The position numbers and the translations under genes are program-made. 35,459 nucleotides of DNA, from assembly GCF_021532375.1 (NCBI RefSeq), contig NZ_JAKGAP010000068.1, positions 1 through 35,459 of the forward strand, read 5' to 3'. Each line of letters opens with the position of its first letter. Position 1 is the stretch's first letter. Below, piece after piece: positions 8,001 through 16,187 of the stretch. Origin of the DNA: Paenibacillus alkaliterrae (lineage in GTDB: Bacteria; Bacillota; Bacilli; Paenibacillales; Paenibacillaceae). A model generated the notes under the pieces. It was not told the DNA's origin, did not search any database, and saw only the letters and a list, made by a program, of their open reading frames with translations.

Positions 8001-8831
8001 ATGGAGTGGTTTATGGAACAACTACTTAAATATGACTTAGACGGACATGCAGTAGCATTTGATCTTCTATATATGCACACGTTTCAAGATCATGAACTCC
8101 AAAAATCTTGGATTAGTTTGTTCAAACAAATTATCTCATCACCAAAATTATTAATTAATAATTATCTTGATCTTCATATCTGGGAAAGTGTATGTGTCCT
8201 TATTCTTAATAGTGAAGTCTGTGACGATGATTTTATAAGATTTGTTACTAATGAAATTATATCTGCCCTTGCAGAAAGCAAACGATATCTAGATCTAAAT
8301 GTAACCATAAAAGATGTACTAGTAATTTTATTTAAATATCATTACACATTAACATGGCCGCTTATCAGTGAAATATTGATTGAGGATCGTGATTACAAAA
8401 TCAGTTATGAAATCTCTCACCTATTAGAATCAAGTGTGGAATTCGATGTTGGAAGTAATGGATATGTATCATTAATTCCTGAAGATTACTTAATTGAATG
8501 GTGTGACACTCTGGATAAAGCATTAGTACTTTCAAACATTGCACCGGTTTATAGTTCTGGTGAACATTTTTCATCTATTGCTACACACTTATTTAATAGT
8601 TATGGTGCCAATAGAAAAGTTCTGATGAATATTTATCGAAACCTAACCCCAAATAGTTGGTCAGGTTCAATTATTCCATATTATGAACAAGCAATTGAAG
8701 TTTTAAAACAATTACGCGAACACCATATAGCCGAAGTATCTTTATGGTCCAAGGAAGTAATAGAATATTTTAATAAATCAATACAAACAGAAAAACGTAG
8801 AGAAGATGAGCATGATATTGGTGTTTACTAA
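5070..8831 (+). CDS. Avs-like STAND NTPase with an N-terminal nuclease-like domain (candidate antiviral protein)
   Basis: A 1253-residue protein in three parts. The N-terminal part (about 1-165) has E32, D57-G-R in DEGEDGRIEW, and Q80-x-K82 in LFQCKA, as in PD-(D/E)XK nucleases. The central part has a Walker A motif GLSGLGKT (231-238) and a Walker B-like GILVVDNC (289-296), followed by winged-helix-like sequence. This is the STAND P-loop layout. The remaining 800 residues are helical and probably form a repeat sensor. In known antiviral STAND (Avs) systems, such a sensor detects a phage protein and oligomerisation triggers the N-terminal nuclease. Here nuclease identity and trigger are inferred. 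AAAGGAGG precedes the ATG, and the gene stands alone between divergent and convergent neighbours. The NTPase call is firm; the Avs role is moderate. Confidence 0.75.
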   Translation: MTSQFIRVTYQDIEQLSDVNLTNLLQILLSLEANATGIPLAAINVSLKITVSDEGEDGRIEWQEGLERTNWIPNRFTLFQCKATNMSPADCKSEISQNTNALKPKVKEVFDANGTYVLFYGKNCGPSMKSRRIEAFREGIKSTGEGYADTASIELYDANLIASWVNQYISATAFVWNILGKTAPLGFRTWSKWQGYQDNRYAYISDEKITQWIEQIRSHLCNPKQVARIVGLSGLGKTRLAFEAFRPPTNNEDILQHNISNQMIYVDAASSPLTLPGMVSSWVDSNIKGILVVDNCEPSLHKRLRDEVQHTNSKLSLLTLDFNPDKQDNCPYIELEPVSDAVIKGILEQAYHGLPKPDIDRITDFAQGFPQMAVLLAEARINFSSQLGSLQDDEIIRKLLWGRNSEDPIAYKVITTCSLFEILGYSEDMTEQRVFAAEKICGIDKDEFYEKTRYFIQRGILDVRGRFVRVTPRPLAIRLAADWWTNCSPERAKTVVLENYPNGLDDALCKQLAKLDFLPEAQKLTEDLCGAQAPFGQAEVLTTEKGLRLFRSFVEVNPKAAIEALNRVFGEMSREELLKIDYNMRRDLVRSLELLCFWEDTFLVAASLLCSLAAAENETWANNATGQFKQLFHYTLSGTQANLKSRIILIDKNIKTECVEKRKVCIQALSCALQNGHFSRMVGPELQGSRPAQEEYRPSTWEEIFEYWTECLERLVQLVCSDDELADYAQNLVASRIRGLLGAGRISEIENCIKTIVSCRGPLWPEALSAVQDSLRYEGSKMPQEIVERIRSWFALLQPDDIVNQLKLIVSIPPWNHEKNDQGKYEDLSALAAIDFAKKIATDVESLVTNVDIILHGEQRQGLVFGQTLGEYIDSPSLFIEAACKSIARTPSTANSSVLGGFLVSMKMRDPQMVDNALMRLEELSMFSEILNVMRYLKPTRTQLDLLLRYVYQNNISVHELLILKYGGALDHLCHDDMEWFMEQLLKYDLDGHAVAFDLLYMHTFQDHELQKSWISLFKQIISSPKLLINNYLDLHIWESVCVLILNSEVCDDDFIRFVTNEIISALAESKRYLDLNVTIKDVLVILFKYHYTLTWPLISEILIEDRDYKISYEISHLLESSVEFDVGSNGYVSLIPEDYLIEWCDTLDKALVLSNIAPVYSSGEHFSSIATHLFNSYGANRKVLMNIYRNLTPNSWSGSIIPYYEQAIEVLKQLREHHIAEVSLWSKEVIEYFNKSIQTEKRREDEHDIGVY

Positions 8832-8853
8832 TGCGACATAGGTATTTGGACCA

Positions 8854-8896
8854 AACCCAAACTTCCGATAACATTACATTATCGGAAGTTTGGGTT
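8854..8896 (+). terminator. Long perfect hairpin after the STAND gene
   Basis: A 17-bp perfect stem: AACCCAAACTTCCGATA (8854-8870) pairs with 8880-8896, with a nine-base loop. It begins about 22 bases after the stop. The T run is poor (TTCGTT), so it may act mainly by blocking RNA decay. The 230 bases from here to the next gene end (9130) show nothing else. Confidence 0.6.
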
Positions 8897-9129
8897 CGTT
8901 AAATAATGATGAATATTTGACTGTACTTTAATAAGCAGATGGCTGTCGAGATCCTTTGTTAGATCAATTACTTCATTGTGTACCCATTAGTAAATTAGTT
9001 AACCAAACAATAAGTACTGCGTCATTTTAGTTCGAGCTCCTTCTTAACCGTAAACGTACCGAAAGCACGAGTAATATCAGGAATCATTATTTTCTACAAT
9101 GCAATTTTAAATGATCGTCTCGACAGGTA

Positions 9130-10335
9130 CTATTTCCCGATTATTTCTTTCCTATCTGAATCATATTTGTAATTTATTATTTCTCCATTAATTATAAATT
9201 GTATCGCTTGTTCAATGATAGGAAGAGGGGCAATAAACCACTCTCTTGGAGTATGTCTAAGACCCTTATTGTCATAAACATCAATATTTAAACAAGTATT
9301 ACCGAAGAAGTTATGCAGTAGTTGCTCTAACTTTTGAGGATTCATATTATAACATTGGTAAACTGAAACAATTGATACTGGTGCCATAAGATATGTCGGT
9401 TCTTGTTCAGCTTTTTTTATTCTTTCTTCCACTCTTATTTTGGAGTATCCTATTTTAAATAAATTATTAATTGATTGAATTTCTGAATTTCTACTTTTAG
9501 ACTCTAAAATATAAATATATCCAGTTTCTTCATCTTCTTCGGAAATATTATTGAACTCATTAAGAAGTTTACCAACGTGTTCTGTAACTCGTCTTCCATG
9601 TTTGTATAATTCAGCAGATAGGGATCGCAGCAACATATCCGATTCAGTTCCATTCTCAAATATGCAACGTAGACGAGCATTTACTTTCCCTTTTTCCATT
9701 TTTCTCTTACCAACATCAGCTACATAAAGAAGTACACCTTTGAGAACATAATAACAATTTCTTTCAATTTGTTGTTCGTTTTTAAATGGTAGTAATTTTC
9801 TTTCCCCTGATGCTAAATCTACTTGGCATTGTATAAATAGATGCTCATATTTTTCAAAGTCTTTACATGACTTTCTACTTGCCACATAATCTGGCATTGT
9901 AGTTTCTTTAGGAACATGTTCTATAGTGAATATGTTTTCGGCTCCACTTTCTAAGATTCCAAAATCATCATCATTTAAGATATCGTTTATCGTTTTCATT
10001 TCTTTATTTATCTGAAAGGTTTTTTCTGTTTCAACAAATGATTTCTCATCATCTTCAATTTTTAATAAATCATAAGCATCAAACTCAGTTAAAGTATTTT
10101 TCTTAGCTTCGTTATCGCGAATACCCTTTAACCTGTAATAAAGCGATGCTTCTTTTACACTACTTCCTAGTTCGGGTTCTCGATTGTTTATCTTATAGAA
10201 ATCTACAATTTCTTGAAAGGATACAACCAAGCGATCATCTTCATTAGTAACCGATGATTTCGGTTTTACATCGAGTAATCCCAACTCATCATCTTCAAAT
10301 ATATCTAGTAGCTTTTTATTATTATTCTTATCCAT
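9130..10335 (-). CDS. GIY-YIG nuclease (T5orf172/MUG113 type), third gene of the methylase-helicase operon
   Basis: The C-terminal domain of this 401-residue protein has the GIY half as GYIYILES (272-279) and the YIG half as KIGYS (294-298). These are followed by RIKKAEQEP, LEQLLHNFF and PREWFIAP, the usual order in T5orf172-like GIY-YIG nucleases. The glutamate in LEQLLH is the likely metal ligand. The N-terminal half is acidic and contains a related short motif twice: LLDIFEDDELGLLDV near the start and INDILNDDDFGILES near 116-130. Between them, INNREPELGSSVKEASLYYR resembles helicase-associated segments. Its ATG overlaps the helicase 3' end by eight bases, with AAAAGGAAAA as ribosome site. 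It is probably the DNA-cutting subunit of the system; inference from domain and operon. Confidence 0.8.
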   Translation of the reverse strand: MDKNNNKKLLDIFEDDELGLLDVKPKSSVTNEDDRLVVSFQEIVDFYKINNREPELGSSVKEASLYYRLKGIRDNEAKKNTLTEFDAYDLLKIEDDEKSFVETEKTFQINKEMKTINDILNDDDFGILESGAENIFTIEHVPKETTMPDYVASRKSCKDFEKYEHLFIQCQVDLASGERKLLPFKNEQQIERNCYYVLKGVLLYVADVGKRKMEKGKVNARLRCIFENGTESDMLLRSLSAELYKHGRRVTEHVGKLLNEFNNISEEDEETGYIYILESKSRNSEIQSINNLFKIGYSKIRVEERIKKAEQEPTYLMAPVSIVSVYQCYNMNPQKLEQLLHNFFGNTCLNIDVYDNKGLRHTPREWFIAPLPIIEQAIQFIINGEIINYKYDSDRKEIIGK

Positions 10336-12253
10336 TTTGTTTCATTTTCCTTTTCTGCTCTTTTAGAAAGATAATTGCTTCTGCCATTCTTCTTTCTAAT
10401 GGATCAGAAGAATGAATATTTGGTTGGACACGTTTTGATTCAACGAACTCTTTAATTTTTGGCCAAAGTAATATCGCTTCTTCTTCAGTCATCTGGATAC
10501 GTGTTGCTTCAATGGTCTCTTGTATTACTTTTAAAACTTGAGCTGTTACAGATTTAGAGAGTATCTCAAAAGCATCTTGAAAAGGGTTGATACGATCAAT
10601 CAAATCGATGTGCAAGTCATCGATATTTACAAACTGACCTGCCATTCTAATAAATCGTTTATCACCTGTTTCTTTGATTTCCCCATTCTTAACAACTGAA
10701 TCAACCACAATGTGTTGACGTACTTCTTCAACTTCTTCCACAGTCAAATCCGGGTATTTAATTTGAATTATTTTAGGAATCAATACTTTATTGATCACTT
10801 CAGGATCAACATTACCAGGCATAGCTTTAAGCATTGTGTCATCTTGTAGAATAGTTGCTTTGAGATCGTTCAGATCTGATTCAATGATTTCTTTCACTCG
10901 CTTTGAACTTGGCTCTTTCAATCCACGTATTTTAATTTCGCCTGGTTTTGCTTCATCATCATCCGATAATTTGGTTTTAAACTTAAAGTTAGGCGCAAGT
11001 ACTTGCTCCATTAAGAGGGAAGCCGTAATGGCCTTTAGCATATTATTCACTGAGAGTTTTACTAAATCGTCAGCAGCATCCGGTTGAGCTATTAGATTGG
11101 TAAATTGAGCATGTGTTTTATTGCTGCTGTCTCTAGTGCATCTTCCAATAATTTGAATAATCTCCGTTAAAGAGCCTCTATAGCCAACCGTTAAGGCATG
11201 CTCGCAATATGGCCAGTCAAAACCTTCTTTTGCCATTCCTAATGCAATTATTAAATCCAATTCATCAGGTGATTTTATGTTTCTTAAGTAGCCTACTATT
11301 CGATCTCTTTCCTTAGGACGATCATCAACAAGATCAGCAATCTTAAGAATCTTTCCATCTTTATGACGCTTTACGAATAAAATACCAGTATCGTTGTCCT
11401 GATGAGTCACATCTCCAATAGCATCTAATATGAAGTCAACTTCTTGGTGTTTTTCCTTTGTAGACTCACCCGAATTTACATTGGGAATATGAAGAATAGT
11501 TTTTTTATCTGTATCTAGCACTTCCATTATGGCTGATGTATAACGTCTTTGATAAAAGTGATATCCTATTCCTAAGGATTTAAGATAAGTATACCCATTC
11601 AGTTGCTCATAATAATTGTAAGTAACCTTAGTGAATTTTGATTCATCTTCAGGCTCTAGAACAGGAACACTATCTCCACGAAAGTAGGAACCTGTCATTG
11701 CAACAATATGAGCACTTGATTTCTGCATAATAGAACGGAGGAGTACACCTAGTTTGTTATCTCCTTCAGCCGATACGTGGTGAAATTCGTCAATAGCTAA
11801 AAGTGAGTTGTTAAATTTTGTTTCTTCTAATTCTTCAAAAGCAAAACGAAGGGTGGCATGTGTACATATTAGAATCCGCTCGTCGTTATCTAAGAAATTT
11901 TTGAATACTTGTACCTTACTTTTTTCACCACCAGGTGTACAAAGGTTGTAAAGTGGGTTAGGTTCCCAATCTGCATAAAAACCAAATTTTTTTAAATTAG
12001 TTTGGCTAAATGAACCTCCAATAGACTTTTCAGGCACAGCAACAATAACTTTCTTTAATCCCTGATTAATGAGTTTATCTAACGCTACAAACATTAATGC
12101 ACGCGATTTCCCTGATGCAGGTGGAGCTTTAAGAAGTAAGTATTGCGAGTCCCTGTGCTCATAGGCACGTTCTTGCATTTCACGCATACCAAATTTATTA
12201 ACCTTTGAACTCTGACCAGTTTGTGCATAAGTTACCTCAACTATATTAGGCAT
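10328..12253 (-). CDS. Superfamily 2 DEAD/DEAH-type helicase or translocase
   Basis: A 641-residue SF2 enzyme. Motif I is APPASGKS (43-50), motif II is DEFHH (155-159), motif III is probably MTGSY, and motif VI is QIIGRCTRD (from 367, with arginine fingers at 371 and 374). This resembles the ATP-driven motor subunits of restriction systems. The C-terminal 200 residues are a charged helical extension without a recognised nuclease motif. The ATG follows the methylase TGA after one base (TGATATG), with AGAGGAAA as ribosome site, so translation is coupled. It probably moves or unwinds DNA for the neighbouring methylase and nuclease. Confidence 0.88.
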   Translation of the reverse strand: MPNIVEVTYAQTGQSSKVNKFGMREMQERAYEHRDSQYLLLKAPPASGKSRALMFVALDKLINQGLKKVIVAVPEKSIGGSFSQTNLKKFGFYADWEPNPLYNLCTPGGEKSKVQVFKNFLDNDERILICTHATLRFAFEELEETKFNNSLLAIDEFHHVSAEGDNKLGVLLRSIMQKSSAHIVAMTGSYFRGDSVPVLEPEDESKFTKVTYNYYEQLNGYTYLKSLGIGYHFYQRRYTSAIMEVLDTDKKTILHIPNVNSGESTKEKHQEVDFILDAIGDVTHQDNDTGILFVKRHKDGKILKIADLVDDRPKERDRIVGYLRNIKSPDELDLIIALGMAKEGFDWPYCEHALTVGYRGSLTEIIQIIGRCTRDSSNKTHAQFTNLIAQPDAADDLVKLSVNNMLKAITASLLMEQVLAPNFKFKTKLSDDDEAKPGEIKIRGLKEPSSKRVKEIIESDLNDLKATILQDDTMLKAMPGNVDPEVINKVLIPKIIQIKYPDLTVEEVEEVRQHIVVDSVVKNGEIKETGDKRFIRMAGQFVNIDDLHIDLIDRINPFQDAFEILSKSVTAQVLKVIQETIEATRIQMTEEEAILLWPKIKEFVESKRVQPNIHSSDPLERRMAEAIIFLKEQKRKMKQNG

Positions 12254-12254
12254 A

Positions 12255-14915
12255 TCATTTCCTCTTTTCTACACTTGTCATTTGCTCGTAAAGTTCAAAT
12301 AAATACTCTAAACGTTCTTCATCTGACTCGAACGGCTTAGAACGATAACACCGTTCAACTACAAAGTCTAATTGCTTATGAGCTTGACTTAGCCCTTCAG
12401 GCATTTTTTCAGGATCGTATAAAGTTGCAATAGTTTTTTCAGAATGTTTTTCTCTTTCTTCTAACACAGAAAACAACGCATTGTTTATCTCGTTTTTCTG
12501 GTTATTGCTTATTTTAGGGAAAGGGAAGGTGTTATATGTTAAATTTACTGAATATCTCAAATCTGATTTTAATCTACCTGATGTTATATTTGCCCAAACC
12601 ATATGCATTTTCGAAGATAGTATTCCAAACATGTATGCTTCTGCACCATAAATAACAAATACGCCATTGCTAAATACAGTATTGCCTTCGTAGAACCCAA
12701 CAGTAAGATACTCTCGTCTTTCAGAACTAGTCATTGGTAATATGATAGCATCTTCATTTTTATACTTTCTATAAAAGAATCTGTGCGGTACACTTGCAGC
12801 TTTCCTTGCATCTCGTCCAGCTGTTTCTCTGTATTTTCTGCAACTTTCAATCCGGTCGCTAATTCCTTGTATTTTTAGAGCATCACTTAAATCACTGTCA
12901 TCAATCCAAAGACAATATCTTTCTATTCCACTTAAAAAATCCTTTCCTCCGATGAAAGGTTTGATAAATTTAGCTGAGTTTATGCTTTCAGCAGTTAACT
13001 TTTCTTTATCTATAGGACTCAACATCAAATTACCACCATCAATACCACTACTCCCCAATATCATTTCAGGAAAACTGGAGATTGGTGATGTTCTTTGATG
13101 CATGACAATTGAGTCACCCTCAAATAAATATGGATTGATATTCTTGACAGTTTTAATAGAATCACTTGAAAAAATTTTTTTCAGGGTATCACATTTATTT
13201 TGAACACCAACAATAACACATATTACTGCGGCTTTACCTTTAGCGTTATTTGTCCACTTAAAAGATTGGTAAGCGAAGAATATTTCCAAACCATTTGAGA
13301 ATACATAAGGCCAAAGCAAACTCACTTGTTCACCTTGACTGATAGAATTTGTTGACACAAAAGCATATTTAGCAGTTGATTGTTTAATATAGTCGCTTGC
13401 TTTCACAAACCAACAACCAATATAATCTAGCCGTTGAATTCCATTAATTTTACCAAGAGCAAAATCCATGTCATTTTTTTGCTCTTTTCCCCTCTCATTA
13501 AAACCAAGATACGGTGGATTCCCTAAAATAAATACTTCTGTTTCCTTTTCTTTTGGGCAAAATTCTTCCCAATTCAAACGTGTAGCATTGCCCCGAAAAA
13601 TATTACCTGAGTTTTGCAACGGCAAAGTGGGTTTTGTACGGCCAAATTCTTTATAAAACTCAACATTCATTTGGTGCTCTGCTAACCATAAAGAGAGAAT
13701 TGCGATTTCATGGGCAAAATCATCAATTTCAATTCCATAAAATTGGGAAAGGCTTATCTCAGGGAAGTAAATGTTTTGCTGTTTAGAGATATTATTCAAC
13801 CGCTTGAAAATCTCCATTTCCAATTTACGTAGTTCTTTGTAAGCAATAATAAGAAAATTACCCGATCCACACGCTGGATCAAATATTTTCATTTTAGTTA
13901 ATCGTACATGTATATTTTTAAGCTTTGTTTCACTCTCATAACTACTGTAAAAGTCTTCGTATAGTTCATCTAAAAATAAAGGTTTAATAACCTTCAAAAT
14001 ATTAGGAACAGAGGTGTAGTGCATTCCCAGACTGCTGCGATATTCTGGCTTTATCACGGCTTGAATCATTGAACCAAAAATATCCGGGTTTATTGCAGAC
14101 CAGTCCAGTTCACCGCTCTCAATAATAGCTTGTCGTGAACGTTTGGTGAAAATTAATTCTTTATGTTTGTCATTAAACAAACCACCATTTACATATGGAA
14201 ATTCCTCTAAATAGGTAGGAAGATTAATTCTTTCCTTCTCGTTTGTGTCCAGAAAATTAAACAAATTATCCAGGTATCGGTTTAAATCACTGCCATCTGT
14301 CTGAGTATGTGATGCTATGGACTTGGTGAAGAGTCCTTCTTCAAAAATCCCTGTGTCTTCTGCAAAGAAGCAAAACAACAAGCGAGCTAAGAAGACATTC
14401 AGACTATGAACTTCTGTTTCTGTTTTCGTTGGATTATCCTTTTTTATTTCATCATATAACTTAGCCATACGTTCCGCTGCTTTAACATCAGCAGGATTTT
14501 CAATTTGTAATTGGGCCTTTTCTAAACCTGCCCATGGTAAGAAAAAATCGAAACGCTTACCAATATTTTTTATTTCAATATCTAGCGTGTCACCTGTTTT
14601 GGTATCAACTGCAAGTATGGTTTTGTAATCAGTGACGATAATAAATCTAGGGTCATGTGTTAATGCCTTCGGAACATTCCTTAACGAATCAATTGTGTCA
14701 TGAAGATCTATATCGCTACTGGTCTCTTTGAACAAAAGCTTTTTTTTCCAGGCTATTTCTCCTTCTTTTTTAGAAAGATTCAAATTTCCCTTTTGAAGCC
14801 TAGTTATAGAGGCTTTAGGGTTTCCATAGGCAAGTAGTAAATCAAAAATAAAGGTGTCATTGTTAAAGGTTTTAATGATATTTTGAACATTATTCTCTAT
14901 TTCAGCAATATTCAT
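12255..14915 (-). CDS. MmeI-like class I DNA adenine methyltransferase, methylation and specificity subunit
   Basis: Starting at ATG 14915 (AGGAG seven bases upstream), the protein has 886 residues. A longer frame to 14978 has no ribosome site. The SAM motif is FDPACGSGNFL (D346 onward), and the catalytic motif IV is NPPY (466-469), both typical of N6-adenine gamma-class methylases. The layout matches the MmeI family: an N-terminal domain to about 170, a helical spacer (KAAERMAKLYDEI and FLARLLFCFFAEDTGIFE), the methylase core, then target recognition and a C-terminal helical part. In single-chain type IIG enzymes the N-terminal domain is a nuclease. Here I see FIIVTDYKTILAVDT and DIEIKN but no convincing full nuclease motif, which fits nuclease activity being supplied by the GIY-YIG partner. 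The recognition sequence cannot be read. Confidence 0.88.
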   Translation of the reverse strand: MNIAEIENNVQNIIKTFNNDTFIFDLLLAYGNPKASITRLQKGNLNLSKKEGEIAWKKKLLFKETSSDIDLHDTIDSLRNVPKALTHDPRFIIVTDYKTILAVDTKTGDTLDIEIKNIGKRFDFFLPWAGLEKAQLQIENPADVKAAERMAKLYDEIKKDNPTKTETEVHSLNVFLARLLFCFFAEDTGIFEEGLFTKSIASHTQTDGSDLNRYLDNLFNFLDTNEKERINLPTYLEEFPYVNGGLFNDKHKELIFTKRSRQAIIESGELDWSAINPDIFGSMIQAVIKPEYRSSLGMHYTSVPNILKVIKPLFLDELYEDFYSSYESETKLKNIHVRLTKMKIFDPACGSGNFLIIAYKELRKLEMEIFKRLNNISKQQNIYFPEISLSQFYGIEIDDFAHEIAILSLWLAEHQMNVEFYKEFGRTKPTLPLQNSGNIFRGNATRLNWEEFCPKEKETEVFILGNPPYLGFNERGKEQKNDMDFALGKINGIQRLDYIGCWFVKASDYIKQSTAKYAFVSTNSISQGEQVSLLWPYVFSNGLEIFFAYQSFKWTNNAKGKAAVICVIVGVQNKCDTLKKIFSSDSIKTVKNINPYLFEGDSIVMHQRTSPISSFPEMILGSSGIDGGNLMLSPIDKEKLTAESINSAKFIKPFIGGKDFLSGIERYCLWIDDSDLSDALKIQGISDRIESCRKYRETAGRDARKAASVPHRFFYRKYKNEDAIILPMTSSERREYLTVGFYEGNTVFSNGVFVIYGAEAYMFGILSSKMHMVWANITSGRLKSDLRYSVNLTYNTFPFPKISNNQKNEINNALFSVLEEREKHSEKTIATLYDPEKMPEGLSQAHKQLDFVVERCYRSKPFESDEERLEYLFELYEQMTSVEKRK

Positions 14916-15520
14916 TGTGATTCTCCTCGTATATCTTTTTGATGATAAATGTTGGTATTTAAAATCAAGTTTATACATTCCCTCTATACTAAACCATTCT
15001 CAGAAAAGTCTCTTCAGAATTGAATCCTCATACTTGAATAAGAATCTTTTTAGATTAGTCTGCATTATTAATGCCTTCCCTTTCAGTTAATTGCAAAGCA
15101 AGTTGTTTTAGCATGTTATTATAGCTATATTAGATTACTACAATTTTATCCTTTCGCTTTGACACTACACTGTCAGGGAATATATGTTCTTTATCAAAGC
15201 AAAAAACACACTGGGCCAGCAGCGTGCTAAATACTATATACCAACGTTGGTGGCCACTCTTTGACACAATGATTGGATAGGTATATTCCAATATTTATTT
15301 CGATAAAAAACAATCGATTCCTTCTTTCTAGGCTCAAGCAACAATATAGCTAGCTTCGGATAATTATTTTCGGAAGTTACACTATCAATTCTATATATTA
15401 TAGTCATCTGTTTGACATTTTGCTCCCCTTGTGTTTTTAATATTAATAAGGAAAGATTCTTTCACAAATTACTAGAGTTGAACAATATAATCAAAAAATA
15501 CTTTTAGCAGTAGATATATC
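14916..15520. other. Gene-free interval between the methylase operon and the recombinase modules
   Basis: About 600 bases without a credible ORF. It should hold the methylase promoter; a minus-strand TATAAT lies near 15,120-15,125. On the plus strand, TTGACA occurs at 15159, 15261 and 15412. The last has a TTTAAT box 18 bases downstream (15436-15441), about 85 bases before the leader hairpin, and is the best promoter for the recombinase module. A 12-base palindrome, ACCAACGTTGGT (15240-15251), may be an operator. The left part shows only AT-rich sequence. Confidence 0.45.
15412..15441 (+). promoter_or_regulatory. Candidate promoter of the first recombinase module
   Basis: TTGACA (15412-15417) and TTTAAT (15436-15441) are separated by 18 bases. 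They lie upstream of the leader hairpin and the small ORFs, on the same strand as the recombinases. Confidence 0.4.
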
Positions 15521-15588
15521 ACGGGAGGACCGGATTATCTTATGTGCTTTCAATGTTATTGAAGCACATGGGATATCCGGTCCTTTTT
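15521..15588 (+). promoter_or_regulatory. Leader hairpin and terminator before recombinase module 1 (possible attenuator)
   Basis: ACGGGAG at 15521-15527 runs into a long stem. GGACCGGA (15527-15534) pairs with TCCGGTCC (15576-15583), and an inner arm TATGTGCTT pairs with GAAGCACAT. A run of six T follows. It works as a textbook terminator but sits between the promoter and the first small gene (TTG 15648), so readthrough must be controlled. A second hairpin of the same design precedes module 2. Confidence 0.65.
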
Positions 15589-15647
15589 TCGTTCTCTAAA
15601 TTACAGTCTATCTTTCCAATAACGATCATCGTATAGGAGGGTAAAAC

Positions 15648-15800
15648 TTGAAACGTCAAACAAACAAAGTTTCAAAGCTCACAATTAGGCAAGCTCTATG
15701 CAGATGTGCCAGACACAGCGAAAAGTACCACATTTCAAGACACATATTTATGCACAGACTTAGAGCTTTGAGGGGGATGCAGAATGAACGAGGCGTTTGA
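15648..15800 (+). CDS. Small basic ORF of 50 codons, first gene of recombinase module 1
   Basis: TTG start at 15648 behind TAGGAGGG, ending at TGA 15798-15800. The peptide is strongly basic, with Arg, His and Lys throughout (for example KLTIRQALCRCARH). It is not recognised. Its end overlaps the next small ORF by 17 bases. It could be a real small protein or a leader peptide tied to the upstream hairpin; the good ribosome site supports translation. Confidence 0.45.
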   Translation: MKRQTNKVSKLTIRQALCRCARHSEKYHISRHIFMHRLRALRGMQNERGV

Positions 15801-15948
15801 AAGGTATCAGTTCCCATATTCAAGCCTGAAGAAAATATTCATCCCTCGTGTAACTGAGAAAGATACCGATCATCAATTCGTTATTCAATTACAACTAGAC
15901 CTTCCCCAAGCGGATGAAAAAGGCCAACTAGAGGAACAGAAGGTATAA
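15784..15948 (+). CDS. Small ORF of 54 residues in recombinase module 1
   Basis: ATG 15784 has GAGGGGG about eight bases upstream. The product begins MNEAFERYQFPYSSLKKIF and continues through HQFVIQLQLDLPQADEKG. It looks like a compact acidic protein and is not recognised. It lies in the run of small ORFs leading to the first recombinase, so an accessory role in recombination or regulation is possible. Confidence 0.5.
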   Translation: MNEAFERYQFPYSSLKKIFIPRVTEKDTDHQFVIQLQLDLPQADEKGQLEEQKV

Positions 15949-16005
15949 TCCCGACCTCCTCTGTCAAGTATGGTTATAAGCATAAACTTGACGGGAGAGA
16001 TCTAA

Positions 16006-16185
16006 ATGTCAAAATCACGAATTACAAAAATCACGTATGCGCAAGACCTTCCGGCAGAATCAGCAGTGTGGATTCAAAAGCTGATGACCAAATTATTATT
16101 GAACGAGTTGGACATCGATTTCTCGGTTAAAACGAAACTTTTGGAGTCAGCCGACAGAAGATTCAGATTGAAAGGAGGTTTGTAG
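16006..16185 (+). CDS. Small ORF of 59 residues directly before recombinase 1
   Basis: ATG 16006 with GGGAG about nine bases upstream, ending at TAG 16183-16185, two bases before the recombinase start. The last codons contain the AGGAGG ribosome site for that recombinase, so the two are translationally linked. The product (MSKSRITKITYAQDLPAES, then VWIQKLMTKLLLNELDI) is basic with a helical middle. It is not recognised. Confidence 0.55.
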   Translation: MSKSRITKITYAQDLPAESAVWIQKLMTKLLLNELDIDFSVKTKLLESADRRFRLKGGL

Positions 16186-16187
16186 AA

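Noticed and set aside
14916..14978. N-terminal extension of the methylase to 14978
   Set aside because: No ribosome site is upstream of it, whereas ATG 14915 has AGGAG at the ideal distance.
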